A stretch of 64,000 nucleotides of DNA from Bugula neritina (GCA_964035545.1 OZ037769.1:2821001-2885000); one strand, 5' to 3'. Positions 42,361 to 55,223 are shown, counted from the first letter of the stretch. Numbers and translations are program-made. Notes: generated by a model from the sequence alone, not told the origin.

Positions 42361-42524
42361 ATTATCTTCTATAAATAATATATGCGCAATAGCTAGGAGA
42401 GAGGCAAGCGTGTAAAATTACCATCAGCTATACCCCCACAATTGTAGCGCATCTATAGGCTAGAAAGAGTTGTTATGTATTTTAATCATCAGGATCGCAG
42501 CTAATACTTGGAAGTGGTCGACCA

Positions 42525-44201
42525 ATGGAGGCCAGGGTAGCAGCTTTGCTTGCTGTTGTATTACTCATCACTTCTGCAGGTAAATTTTATTTTAGCTTAT
42601 GTGCAACTTGCATGCATATGTTTATTATTTAGATTTTATGATATGGTCATTGTTTACTGTATAGCTACATGGCATATACCAAGCAATGTCCATATGCTAT
42701 ATTATACATACATGAACCATAAACTCATTGATAATTTTTACAAATTATGTAACTGTTATGTTTTTTGCAAATTTTTTTAGTGTTGCATTCCGTATGCATC
42801 TTTATTTTGTATCAACACTACATTACAATATATATTTCAGTTACAAGTACTTCAGTTTCTAAGCTAATTAGTTCGTGCACAATGTTCATTTAAGTCACCA
42901 TTGTTTCGTGATGCTATATATTTCAAGCTCATTACAAGAGCATTCTGTATACCAATATTATTTTTTTCTATTTAAAACAAATCATATCATTACAAATAGC
43001 CATCAACTGCAAATTTCTTGGTATTTTTAATTATGTGTTGAATTGAAAATCAAATTCGAATTATTCATAGAATGAACATTGATTGTTAGACAAGCATAGA
43101 AAGAACCTGATCCTAAATTTAATTACAGTCCAAAAAGTATCATTAAATATAGAAAAGGAAAACATCCTATAAAAACTAGGTGGTAAAAAATCTTCAAACT
43201 ATAAAGAAAAGTTAAAACACCTAACAAATGTCATTTCACATTATCAGAGATGTTGCATTGATGTTATAGTGTATTATGTGTGAAAATTGTTCAAGTCAAT
43301 TTTCGAAATAAGAGTACAATACACATTTACAGCTATATACCTTTAATTTTCTCCTTGTAATATAATTGTTTTTTAAATTGATTGCTTTGATAGGCAGCAC
43401 AGAAAATAATGGCAGATTTGAAAATAAGCAGAATAGAAATAAAGAAGCTGGTAAGAAGCCACTAAAAGAGCTGATAAAAGACACGAAAGAGAAGTTGTCT
43501 TCTACTGGGCAAGGAAACGCTATAGACAAACAAAACAAGCTTCTGCAGCAAATCTTAGACCAGGCAAAAAAGCTGAACTCAAACACCGCAAACAGTAAGG
43601 TATATGTAAAACACCAAGCAGATACTGGAGCTCCATTGCTATCCATTGCTTTGTCACCTGGAAGTGGTAGAAATATACATATATCACCAAATGTCAGGCA
43701 GCATAGTAGAGGCCCAAAACATCATCAACCATCTCAACTGCCCTCTGATGAAAGTAGAAGTGTACACCCCTCACTTCCAGATCAGCATGGTGGATCCAAA
43801 GCTAACTCCAGTACAACATTTCATAAGTTAAAGGAAGCTCTAAAACACATCAACAAAACGAAACTAGCCAAAGGGGCAAAGAAAGCAATATCAGCGGGTA
43901 TATCTGCCTCTTTGGCAATGTATACTGGAGGATTGGGTAACATAGCCTATGAAATGTTGAAAGACCCGATGTCAAAGCTGGCCGACAAAGGTGCTAAGAT
44001 AGTTGCTTCTAAGGCAAAGAAAGGATGGCATTTGTTGAAAGACAAAGGAGCTAAGGCCAAGAATTTTATGAGAAAGCATTTTGGTTAGTATATTGACATT
44101 GTGGATATTGTCTTATTGATGCATTTATATTCATATTATTATAATAATACAAAACACTGAATATTATTATTTTAGGAAAGAAAAAGTCGAAGTCCAACTG
44201 A
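42525..44201 (+). CDS. K5: secreted cationic protein with GKKK terminus
   Basis: Exons 42525-42579, 43394-44083 and 44176-44201, both introns phase 1, give 256 residues. Exon 1 is a signal peptide (MEARVAALLAVVLLITSA). The central exon starts with a Lys/Asn/Gln-rich segment including QNKLLQQILDQAKKL, then a His/Pro/Ser-rich linker, and from about residue 164 an amphipathic region with KKAISAGISASLAMYTGGLG, DKGAKIVASKAKKGWHLL and KNFMRKHF. The last exon adds only GKKKSKSN. This micro-exon matches that of K2 in position, phase and opening bases (G|GAAAGAAAA). The Gly-Lys-Lys after an aromatic/basic helix could be a processing and amidation site. Family not recognised; a membrane-active or matrix-binding secreted protein is a guess. 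Confidence 0.82.
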
Positions 44202-46331
44202 AACCGTTGTCAGATCCAGTTCCAGACTTCAAGATACACATTGTTACCCAATGTCCAATCGTACGTGTGGACAATAGTATAATAATATAATGAATAATTT
44301 TATTGTTGAAAATAAAATATTATATATCATAACCATCTCTTGAAACATATAATACGATGTACTTTTTATGCAAATGATAGTTCTGTATGAAATTTAAAGC
44401 TGGCTGTAACAATTAAAATTTATTTGAAAATTGTTTAAAAGTGAAAAGAATAAAACACAAGGTTTATTTTTCAAAATACCATTTCCCAAACATTGGACTG
44501 TTTGCACATGTACTTATGCTGAAGCGATACAATTGCATAGTCAACAGAGGGAATTAGCTTTAACAGCCAGCTACAGTCAGCTGTTGGTCTCCATGGATAC
44601 CTAATATACATAATTATTATGAAACTATGTAATAAGAAATGATAATAATATAACAATGACACACATTCTTTTTCAAAAGTTTCTAGGATTTGAATTAGAT
44701 AAATGCATCTGTTTTTTTATTATGTTTCACATTTTGTATTGCTGAGATAAAGACAGATTGTAGCTTTTTGCAAAAAGATCGAAACTGGAATAAATGTTAT
44801 TTTTTTTAATAAAAATCTTGGTTTTCATAGACGTTTCTTATATAAGCAAATGCTTTATGCCCTTTAGCCATTTATTTAAAAGCAATTTAATAAATGACAT
44901 TAAGATCTCATGCACCCTAATATATTATATAATATGAGAAATAGAAATACAAAAATTTTACTGAAACAAATTTTGCAGATTACAAAAATGCAAATTTTAT
45001 AGAAAATATAATATGCTATTTGCTACACAAGTAATGTCCTGAATCTCATTTTGCCATGATTCAAACAACATTTCAACTTTTACCAGCTGCATTCAATAAT
45101 CTTGCAAATTATTTTAGTTCAGATCTGCAAGGTTAAATGGAACAAGTCACTGGAAAAATCATGCAATTATTGCAATCATAATTATGTCATTATAGTTACA
45201 ATGCTATTGTAAATCTTTGATGATAAAATATTAGGCTGGGGAAAGACAACTCTGCGTTGCGATAAAGTATGATAGAAATCTACCAACATTGACAACTATT
45301 TGTATGCTTTCAAGTCTGCGATGTCATGGGTATGTACATGTAGGTATCACTTTTAGCCCAACGTGATTTTAGTTGTTTTGTTATTCATGCTTTACAAAAG
45401 AACAATTTAAAACTGCAAACATTTCAAAAGAAGAAAATGATTTTATTAAAGTTGCATAAACAGCAAGAATCTAGGAAATAACTTATACACTTCAACTTTA
45501 TTATTTTACCAGTATATATTATATGTAGAGTTTAGCATTTATTTTTGTATGAGTACAAATGCAAGTATAGCAAAAATTGTTTATAATCTTACAAAAATCC
45601 AAGCTATTCTTAAGCAACACAACTAAGTCAACACCATCTTATATAGTGTGATTTAAAACTTTGTTTAATAGGTGAGAATTTAACATAAACTTTGTTTTAA
45701 AACAATTGTCCTGGCTAATTAAGCACCAATAAAAACATATATAACTGGAAATACAGAGTTATATATAATAAATGAAATGTATGTTAACATAAATCTGTGC
45801 TGTTTTTCGTTCATTAATCTTCAAACGCATTAACTTTTTTTTTTTAAAAACTTCGAAATATTTCTGATAAAAGCTGTAAATTATTAGCATATATGGCTGT
45901 CATTTGAATTTCTTTATGATATTGTTGGATGAGACGGCACTTTTCAGTTATGTCTACTCTATCAGCATTGTAGCACCTTTAGTAATGTGCATACACTACT
46001 GGACATATATATGTTGAAATTGACATTAACCATTTCACAAACATCGATCTATTGTGGCATCATTGTATATAACGCAATCAATTCTAGTAAAGTTTTGGTA
46101 GAAAAACAATGTTTACTGAATTATATTTAAATATAATAAATAGAATGCTACTGGCAAGCAACTCAACTGCATTTCATATGAAATTTGCAAACGTGGCAAA
46201 AATGCCATCATTGTTTAGCAAAGCAGCATCGCTGTATCTAGCCAAGCACCATTATTTAGAGCTTCACAGGTGCTGTATATCAAGTTATATTACAGTCTAA
46301 AGTTTCATTTCCAATCATTACTTCAGACACA
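44202..46331. other. Intergenic, K5 to K6
   Basis: AT-rich. An AATAAA soon after K5 (about 44310) could end that transcript. No exon, RNA gene or tandem array of note is seen. Confidence 0.6.
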
Positions 46332-47913
46332 ATGGACTCAAACAAGTTGGTGTTTAGTGTAGTAGTGTTTGCCTGTATTTGTGCAACTCTTCATGCAGCT
46401 GCTATTGGACAATCAGGCAAGTTCTAAGTTCTTTCCTTTGTGGTTCTCATGACACAAGACATTTCAAATAGAAGTTTCTTTTTTTTAAATAGATACACAT
46501 TTTACTTAAGTCTATTGTAAAAATATCTTTTGAAAACTCTCAAGGTGACTCAGTTAATCCAAAATTTAAAATGTTATTTTAGTTCAGAAAAGATCTCTAT
46601 TTGAGAACTATTGGAATGACTATAATAAAAGAAGTCTTGAGGATGACATCCGAATAAATAACCTAGAAGAGAGAAGTTTTGAAGACAACAGCTATGCAAA
46701 TGCAGAAAGTCTAGAAGAAAGAAGTTTCGAAGATGATTATAATAATGAAGATGATTTAGAAGAGAGAAGCTTTGAAGATGATTATGATTATGAAGATGAT
46801 TTAGAAGAGAGAAGTTTTGAAGATGGTTATGAAGATGAGGATGATTTGGAAGAAAGAAGCTTTGAAGATGATTATGATTATGAAGATGATTTAGAAGAGA
46901 GAAGTTTTGAAGATGATTATGAAGATGAGAATGATTTGGAGGAAAGAAGCTTTGAAGATGATTATGAAGATGATTTAGAAGAGAGAAGTTTTGAAGATGA
47001 TTATGATTATGAAGACGATTTAGAAGAAAGAAGTTTTGAAGATGATTATGATTATGAAGATGATTTAGAAGAGAGAAGCTTTGAAGATGATTATGAAGAT
47101 GGAGATGATTTGGATGAGAGAAGCTTTGAAGATGATTATGAAGATGAGAATGATTTGGAGGAAAGAAGCTTTGAAGATGATTATGAAGATGATTTAGAAG
47201 AGAGAAGTTTTGAAGATGATTATGATTATGAAGACGATTTAGAAGAAAGAAGTTTTGAAGATGATTATGATTATGAAGATGATTTAGAAGAGAGAAGCTT
47301 TGAAGATGATTATGAAGATGGAGATGATTTGGAAGAGAGAAGTTTTGAAGATGATTATGATTATGAAGATGACTTAGAAGAGAGAAGTTTTGAAGATGAT
47401 TATGATTATGAAGATGATTTGGAAGAAAGAAGCTTTGAAGATGATTATGATTATGAAGATGATTTAGAAGAAAGAAGCTTTGAAGATAATTATGATTATG
47501 ATATGCAACAAAGAAGCTTTGAAGACAGCTTTGAAACTGAAAATAGTTTAGAAAGAAAAAGTTTTGAAGACACAGATTTTGCAAATGAACAAAACCTAGA
47601 AGTTCGCAGTCTTGAAAGCAAAGGTAGATTATTTAAAATACTGAAATTGTTTTGTGTTGGGATGACAACTTGAAATCAAATTGCTTTTGAGCTTTATTTT
47701 TTTTGAGAAGAATCTAAACTTCACTGTATAAAACCTTTGCCCCACACCCCCCCCCCCCCCGGGATTCGAACCCGAGACTTCCGGCTTGCAAGCTATAGCC
47801 ATAAAGCCACAAGGACAACTGGGTGAACTCAACACTACACACTGGAATCAAATTCAATCAGTGTATCAATTTTTTTAGATGAATCAGCATATATTGAAAG
47901 CCTATGGAAATGA
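46332..47913 (+). CDS. K6: secreted acidic repeat protein (RSFED repeats)
   Basis: Exons 46332-46416, 46583-47623 and 47879-47913, both introns phase 1, give 386 residues. The first intron has a GC donor (CAG|GCAAGT). Exon 1 is a signal peptide (core LVFSVVVFACICATLHA). Exon 2 encodes about 21 copies of a 13-15-residue unit of the type DLEERSFEDDYDYED, preceded by KRSLFEN and KRSLED variants. The repeat is almost entirely Asp, Glu and Tyr with one Arg, Ser and Phe per unit. A 219-bp (73-residue) block is itself duplicated. Each unit has Ser-Phe-Glu, which fits the Ser-x-Glu preference of the secretory kinase Fam20C. The last exon adds DESAYIESLWK. It is oppositely charged to its neighbours K1-K5, and no family is recognised. 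Confidence 0.85.
47730..47826 (-). mobile_element. tRNA-derived SINE in last K6 intron
   Basis: On the - strand it reads GTCCTTGTGGC, GCTTGCAAGCC and the B-box GGGTTCGAATCCCGG, then a poly-G tract and GGGGCAAAGGTTTTATA. The same B-box and GGCAAA.GTTTTATA follow in the copy at 50215-50306, so the 3' body is shared. The D arm is poor, which argues against a working tRNA gene. Confidence 0.75.
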
Positions 47914-47960
47914 TCATGTGGATAAAAGGTAATTATTCTGTTGCACTTGTTTATATGAAG

Positions 47961-48267
47961 TTACCCCCTATTCACACTTACCATACCGTAGGCCGTAACG
48001 TAAAATATCAGCCATTTTTAATGTGTCCGAGCTAAAGTTCCCCAAGTTCGTTATTAGGTATGATCTATGACACTTCATTGGACAATTATATCCAATGAGT
48101 TGACGCAAAAGTTTTTCCGTCCAATAGTAGCCCACCGCAACTTATTTGAATCAAGCAGTGTTTGATTCTACCGTACCGCAACGCCGTACAGGAAGCTCAG
48201 ACATTTGCAAAAATGGCTAATATTTGCTGTTACGGCGTACGATACGGTAAGTGTGAATAGGGGGTAA
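47961..48267. mobile_element. MITE-like element with about 70-bp terminal inverted repeats
   Basis: The left end TTACCCCCTATTCACACTTA and its inverse at the right end (to 48267) continue as an imperfect inverted repeat through CGTA.GCCGTAAC and AGCCATTTTT for about 70 bp. The length is about 307 bp with no coding capacity. A TA target duplication is possible but the ends are palindromic, so it cannot be called firmly. Confidence 0.8.
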
Positions 48268-49388
48268 GCCTTTGTTTGCAGTAAATAAAATTGTCAACCT
48301 TACATTATGTTATTTATAATATTTTGTATTGCTAAATTATGTTACACCTATTTGTAGAGTTGACACAGAAATAAGAAAATACTCAAGAGAAAACCTGAAT
48401 GATATTTAAAAGATAATTTCTTGAATTCATGACATTTTTAATAAAACCCAAATTAACCTTTTTCTATGTTGTAATAACATGCCTATCAACTATATTCATA
48501 TATAAAATTAATTTGTGTTAAAATCAGAACATTTATCACAACATTTCAATCTAGAAATGACCTAGAAAATAATAGAAACATCAAATATGTTTACATAAGT
48601 GTGAGCAATATAAGTTGTTAATTCAAGTACAAAATACAGAGATCCAAGAGCCTATAATTGGTAAACAATAAGTGAACCATTAGCTGTAACATTCATTGTG
48701 GCTTCACAGAGAAAAATATAAAAGGCGTCACATAATAATATATATGCAGAAAAATTTAAGCTAATTCCATCAATATTATATGGTGATTATTGTGTATAAG
48801 ATTGACTTCAGCCTTAAATCCATTGTCTATTACTTACTGATAACTTGTTATATTGATTGCAAAGTTATATATCATTTGGTTTGTTACATAAAATTCATTA
48901 TTAACTTTAATTAATTAATTGCATTAATTATTAGTAATACTAGTCTATTATTTATGCAGCTACAATAATAATAACACCTGCATCTGATAGGCTCAAACAT
49001 GTCATATGGCAATAAAATGATGTGGTGTCATGCGGACTCTTGTCTTCTATAACTAACAGATTTTTCAACTTATTACCAAAATTAAAAAAAAACTCTAATT
49101 TTATGTTACCAGCTAACATAGGTTTTCCTAGCACTATAATCAACAGAATAATTATAATAATATACATTATATAATAGTGATATAATAACAACTAGCATAT
49201 TGTATGGCCTAAAGTTCAAAATTAGTAGCTAATATATATAAATAATTATCAGTTGTGACATGAACGCAACTTCGTCAGACTTCATAAATAAGTTATATAA
49301 AGCTTTAGCCTCAGGCTTGCAAGCTAACCATTGCACCACAGGGGCTGCTGGGTAGTAACATCAGAAGTTACATCGTGTTTTGCTCCTG
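48268..49388. other. Intergenic, K6 to sulfotransferase
   Basis: AT-rich, with AATAAA at about 48440 that could end K6. A truncated SINE sits at 49305-49355. No exon is seen. Confidence 0.6.
49305..49355 (-). mobile_element. Truncated tRNA-derived SINE
   Basis: On the - strand it reads CAGCCCCTGTGGTGCAATGG, TTAGCTTGCAAGCCTGAGGC. This is the tRNA-like 5' half of the same family without its B-box. It lies about 35 bp beyond the sulfotransferase stop codon. Confidence 0.65.
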
Positions 49389-52302
49389 CTAATACTGCTG
49401 CTCTTCTAGCTGTTTGGCCAATTTCCTCGACTGTTCTTCCAAGGCTCTCCTTTGGCTGTTCATCTTCTCTGTATATTCCATGGAGAGGAGATTGGTTAAT
49501 TCAGGTCCCCGAGCCACAAGGAAGTGACATTTCCGTATTGCTTCTCCTTCCCACGAAAGCTTCAGCTCTTCTCTGTTTATTACTTGTTTCACTTTACCAT
49601 CAGACCTTGGTAGGCAGAGTTGGCTTTCTATGTCGATTTCCTATAAATAATAAAAAGATATTTAATTTTATTTAAACTTTCAAAGGCTTTTTTTAATAAT
49701 GTAAAGGACATTGCCTAATTATATTTCTCTTTTCATCTTTTACCAGCTATTATTACAAATAGTAATTTTTTAGATTAGGTAATGCATTGTTCAACGATAG
49801 AAACTGATGTTGAGGGCAGATTTGGAGTTGTTTGTTCAGTGAGCAGACAACTTTGTTAAACAGAATTCAACATTTGACCAATCAGCGTTTTTGCTTTGAG
49901 CCTCAAAGCTTGCTGAGTATTATTGCAGGCTTATATTTTAATTGTAGATGCTATGTGAAGCATAACCATGGTGTAACAAAGCACATCTTTGGTTTTATGT
50001 AATCATTGTACATATTTTTTAATTTTATTCATACAACATCTGAATTTGAGATGGCTGTTGACAACATTGCTTCACCTTTTTGAGGAATGCCACTTCTTTC
50101 CTCATTCTCTCCACTCCAAAATCTTGAACCTTCTTATGAAACAAATCTACCAAAATTTCATACATCTTCATGTCCGCTGAAACACAAAAATCTCTCATCA
50201 GTCTCACTAATTAATGTGGTGATTATAAAACTTTTGCCTCACTGGGATTCGAACCCAAGACCTCTGGCTTGCAAGCAGACATGCTAGTCATTGCACCACT
50301 ACTGGGTAATTGCAAAGTTTCCCTCAAAGATATTTATATATCTTATAAAACATGGAGGCTGTTAATTCTCGAGTTGATGCAGTTGCATGCTCTTGTTAAT
50401 GCTCATGACAGCTTGGGAGCCTTCAATATGCAATGCCAATTTTATGTAATGCTAACCCAAAACAAAAATTAACTTTTTCTTGAATTTAGTTACATTGATC
50501 TACATTATATCTGAGAGTTTACATTAGTTGCAAGCATTGTAGCTCTATTTTAGCTATAAAGTCAATGTATTAAGTAATCAAGTCATTATGAGCAGCTAAA
50601 TTCTAAGGGGCACAGCTGTAATACTATTCAAACCAACCTTCATTGTAATGAATAATGGTTCTGTTAACGTCAGCTGTTAGTTCTCTCAAGTTGTAGCTTT
50701 CCGGGTGTGGATGAGTGCCAAAAGTAACCAAATCTTTATACTTCCAGTTAAGAGAATGTTTCAGTAAGACTAAAGACTCCATCATGTACTCTTGGAACAT
50801 GACTACGTCAAAATCTTTGTCTAGATACTTTACTTTGTGTTCAACATGTTCTCTATCTTCACTCTGTCGGGGTTGTGATCCCAGCATAAACATTTGAATG
50901 TTGCGATAAGGAAGATTCTTGTCGTAATCAAACGTCAGAGCAAACCGGTTGTAGTGGTCTTCAATAAATGTTTGAAAGGAAGCGCCACGCACGTAGTCCG
51001 ACCAATCATTGTCGTAGTAAGATGCTTGGAGATACAGTACAGGGTGCCTTAACAGTAGGATCTTCCTAGAAGTATATGAATGTCTCAGTTAACAATCGGG
51101 TCTGTCATGTTAATCAGTTGTACAATCAAAAATGTTTTTTATTTGGTTGATTTGTTGGCATGCAAAATACTGTTTTCAGCAAAAAAAGTTAAAACACATT
51201 TGTGTAGCAGTTTTTATAAGCTAGTAAGGTTAACAGATTGATAACAAATTAGTGACGAATTGACTTGTCATTTTACAAAAAAAATGAAAACATGGTATTG
51301 TTTTGAACATGTTTTTAAAGAAGGAAAATTAGAGTGAAGTGCTCGTATACTAGAAGTGATAAATAATTATTGAAAAGTTAGTAATTTTAAACATTGTATT
51401 GGATGGGCAGTTATGATGATTAAATAAAGTTATCCCCCCAGAAGTGTTAGACTGACTTACTTAGGGTTTGGTTTGAGGACAGAAGTAACTGATTCCCTAG
51501 AGTATCGGATCTGGTGAATCAACATGTCATACGGATATTCATTCAGATTCATCACACATGACCTGCGAAGTATATAATCATTCTTGTTATATTTACTTTA
51601 TACAATCGTTATTGGTATATTTACTTCATATTACATTCACTTGAAAAAAATAAGGCTTTTAAACATAATTCAAAAAAACTTTATAACATTATTGATTAAA
51701 TAAATAAACAAGTTGCTATTTTCAAGTCAAAACAATGGCACTTGCAATGTCACAACATATTACGCTTGTGCAGCAGAATTTTGCTGCGCAAGGGAGTTGC
51801 CTTACCTTTCGAATATCATAGGAAAACACATGATGTCTTGGTTGGGTTGAGGCAGAGCAATTTTTAGCTTAGATTCAATAGCTTTCCTAAGCAGTATGTT
51901 TTGTATAGAAGAGGCAAGTGTGCTAGGCGTGTTCAGGAGAAAAATTGTAGTATAATTGGGTCCTGTTGTTTCATCAACAGTCATCACTTCCTGTACGTCT
52001 GCTACGACTTCATTTGGCTTTGCAATATCAGCTGAGTCAGCTTTGGCAACTGGGTCAGCGGCAGCAACAGCAGTATCAACTGGTGCTTTGACATGGACAT
52101 CTCGCACATCCGATTGCATCTTCCTGTGATTACTTTTTATTGGTTGTTCTTGCATTTGCTCTGAGTTGTCTTCCTTTTTGTTAGAGTCATTTTGTTTTGT
52201 AGCCATGCTCCACATCGCATAGAGAAAAACTGTTTGTGTCAACAGGAGAAAAATGACCAATTTGTTGTTCATTATTGTTTTTCTAAGTTTTCTTTTTGAC
52301 AT
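49389..52302 (-). CDS. Galactose-3-O-sulfotransferase family protein (GAL3ST-like)
   Basis: Exons 52302-51806, 51562-51461, 51065-50638, 50176-50076 and 49640-49389 (- strand) join in phase to 459 residues. The family are Golgi type II membrane enzymes that move sulfate from PAPS to the 3-OH of galactose on glycolipids or glycans. The short basic N-terminus, one membrane segment (about 14-33) and a long stem fit. The catalytic core shows RHPVLYLQASYYD, KDFDVVMFQEYMMESLVLLKH, the C-terminal VQDFGVERMRKEVAFLK, and a charged Gln/Glu-rich tail. The usual 5'-phosphosulfate-binding loop (family pattern LLKTHKT.SST) reads LLNTPSTLASS at residues 122-132, with the key Lys replaced by Asn and the second Lys by Ser. 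It may therefore be inactive or use another substrate. No exon-level breaks are seen. Confidence 0.85.
50215..50306 (-). mobile_element. tRNA-derived SINE in sulfotransferase intron 3
   Basis: On the - strand: CCCAGTAGTGGTGCAATGAC, TAGCATGTCTGCTTGCAAGC, the B-box GGGTTCGAATCCCAG, then GAGGCAAAAGTTTTATAAT. The internal A-box-like and B-box promoter pair and a tail shared with the copy at 47730-47826 mark it as the most complete SINE in the window. Confidence 0.8.
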
Positions 52303-55223
52303 GTATACCTACAATGGGGGTGGATAAGTTACTAGTAGGTGTAAGTAGGTAAGTTACTAGTAGGTGTAAGTCAATAAGCTACTAGCTAGTAGGTGTGAGT
52401 ACATAAGTTACTAGTAGGTGTAAGTAGAAGGATTGCAGTTGTAGGTTGATGAGCTACTTGTAGATATAAATGGATAAGTTGCTAATAACTAGAGAAGTGG
52501 CAGAAAAAATAAATATTACTTTTATAATAATTGCTTTTTAAATTGCACATATAGATAGCACTAGCTGTTATAAAGTTTAAACACAGCTTAAATTAATGCA
52601 CTTTCCAACTTTACATTCTACAAAAATGTGACTACAACTGAGCATGCTCAACATGCTCTACCTAACCTTATTGGCTAACATAGTACCTATTTGCAAGCTG
52701 ATTGGCTAAACTATGAATTTGATGAAGAAACTAGGGAATAAGCTTGTAGATAAAAGAAAGGCAGTTCAAAGCCTTTGGAATAACTATGTAAATGTTGCAG
52801 TTTTATAATATTGTAATACTTTATATTTTTTTTATCTTAAGGAAAGTATGATTAATGTAGAATACTTGTTACACGATCCTCAGCCTAAAAATATGAACTA
52901 GATGATGATTACTCAAAGAAAAGTCCCATGTACTGATGTAATAGTATAGTTTATAGCATCTATTATATGCAGTAATATCTGTATACTACTGGAGTCAGCT
53001 TTCAATGGTATTTAAAGCATAGATAATGGAGATTAGTTGCTTATTATAGCTATTAGTTACACTTACCATTTTAGGTAGCACCGGCTTTCCTTTACTCACT
53101 GCACCCTTTCTACTCTTGGAATAAACTATTGCATGATTGTATTGACAAACTTATTGATTTTGATGAAAGTATTGCCATTTTCACAATAAAAAGAAATCAA
53201 ACCAACAATTGAAACAACCTGTCTTTTGTTTTCACAGTGGAACAATAAAAGCTGCAATCATAATCTGTAATAGAATGTATCCAGTATCCACTCTTATAAC
53301 ATACTAACCAATTGTTCAAGTTATCTTTTAAAATAATAACTGGCAAGAATTTTATAGCAGTTTTTTTATATTTAAAAGAATGTCATTGCGGTACATACCT
53401 ACATACTTACACACTCATACGCTCAGACACTTACATAGTTTAATACTTGCAGGCTCACGTATAACTCTCACACCTACATGTTTATTTTGGTCATACTTTT
53501 AATTTGTACATGCTACAGTGTAAATGAAGTTTATATATCACCAGAAATTGTTGTCATGCGTTGCTAGACAACTTAGAATCACAAAGATGTCTTTAAAAAC
53601 AAAATCTATTACATATGAACCATTTTAGCTTTTTTTTATGTATAATTTAGAGTTTTAATAAGAATATTCCACCTTAAATTATATAATTTAGTAAGCATAT
53701 AATTTTCAAGCGATATAAAATTTGTTCAGATGTATAAGGTGGCCTTCAAAGCTGTAACAAACTATAAACAGTTATATTGTTATATGAGCAGAGTCTTGCC
53801 TTGGTGTTGCTGAGTACAGATGATTATTATAGTAGCGCTACCTGTAGCGTTTAATCTTCAGAATCTGTCAGATATAGCTTATTAAGAGATGCAGCACAGT
53901 TTATGTGAGATGAAATCTACATAGGTCACGAAGATAACATGCGGGTATCACACATGTTTCATACATGTGTCATACAGGTATCATGCGGTTATATAGGACA
54001 GGTATTGCACAAGTATCATGCTGGTATCATACAGTTATAGAGAAGAGGCAAGTGTCTGTCAGGGTTGACAATGCATAGCATCTTCAGTGCTGTGTCTTGC
54101 ACGTCTAGCCATAAGTCTTGCTCTCTAAGTCGAATGTCTGTTGGGCATGAAGACTTTGCCTCCATTTAACACTATTGAATGTGTATACAGTTATAGAGAG
54201 ATCTACCTGCTCTACAGGCTAAACTATAGTTTACAATAAAATATAATTATATGTTGCTACGGTAAGTGTAATGTTTTAACACCCGTAACACTAAGTGCAT
54301 TGTATAAACTACATTATAAACCATATAATCATGGGTGAAATACGTATCTTGGTGCACATAGAAATCATAATAATGCTAACTCTACATAAGTACTTTATAA
54401 GTACTTGTAGTTGTTGAACTTAGACTGAATGCTGAATAACCCCTTTATTACTGTATATTCTGAGAAATACAAGACGGCATTCTGCATTCTAAGACATATA
54501 ATCAAGTAGCAGTCTATAGTCTAAAGCCCAATATTGAAATATAAATAATCAAAAGGTGGAATGCTACCAATTTCAAAACAACCATTGAATAAAAATTCTT
54601 GTAATAATATGGCACATAGTATATCTATTATCTTATGTGTCACAATATTACATATATTTTTCTATAGCTGTATTTCTATATAGTGGTAACTAGGTAAAGA
54701 TGTAACTATGTAAAGATTAGTCTATTTAGATTTGACCAAGAGATAAAATTATAGTATAAATGTATTCTATAAAATATAGTGTAGATTATATACAAGATGT
54801 TGTATGCTGCATTATACATTATATTCTGTACATTATATTGTAGTTTATGTTATTATATTATTCTGTATAATCATTATGTAATCTACTACACAGTTGGGTC
54901 GAAAATTTTATAACTGAAGTTTTGCAACTTTTTTTTTACTAACTCTGAGCTTTTCTACATGATAACACATGGAATGTATAAAATACACATTACAGATAGT
55001 AATACACATAAATCAATGTATAGAATGAACATTATAAGACACTATAGTAATGCACAGCATGCATAAAATACCAACTATAATAATAATAATAATACAATAA
55101 TACACTATAACTTCTTGTTAGCATGGCATTAGGCTTTGTAACCTTTGACCCTGCTATAATGAGAGACCCGTTGTCCTACTCTGTACAGCCTATCATTTGT
55201 CAACTTACAGTCCATCAGTAATC
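52303..55223. other. Divergent intergenic region, sulfotransferase to SLC22 gene
   Basis: It must contain both promoters. A 20-bp-class minisatellite (AGTTACTAGTAGGTGTAAGT) lies at about 52325-52430, a TACATAC/TCACAC-type degenerate tract at about 53385-53470, and a TATCATGC.GGTATCATAC-type tract at about 53940-54040. No exon is supported. Confidence 0.6.
52325..52430. repeat. Minisatellite AGTTACTAGTAGGTGTAAGT
   Basis: About five degenerate copies just upstream of the sulfotransferase start codon, in its likely promoter or 5' UTR. Confidence 0.75.

Noticed and set aside
46574-47584. 336-residue His/Leu/Asn-rich ORF on the - strand.
   Set aside because: Mirror of the K6 repeat exon; K6 has signal peptide, splice sites and phase consistency, the antisense frame has none.
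47750-47826. Functional tRNA gene (TTCGAATCC box, TTGCAAG loop).
   Set aside because: Poor D arm and acceptor pairing, a poly-G run, and a shared non-tRNA tail with another copy indicate a SINE.
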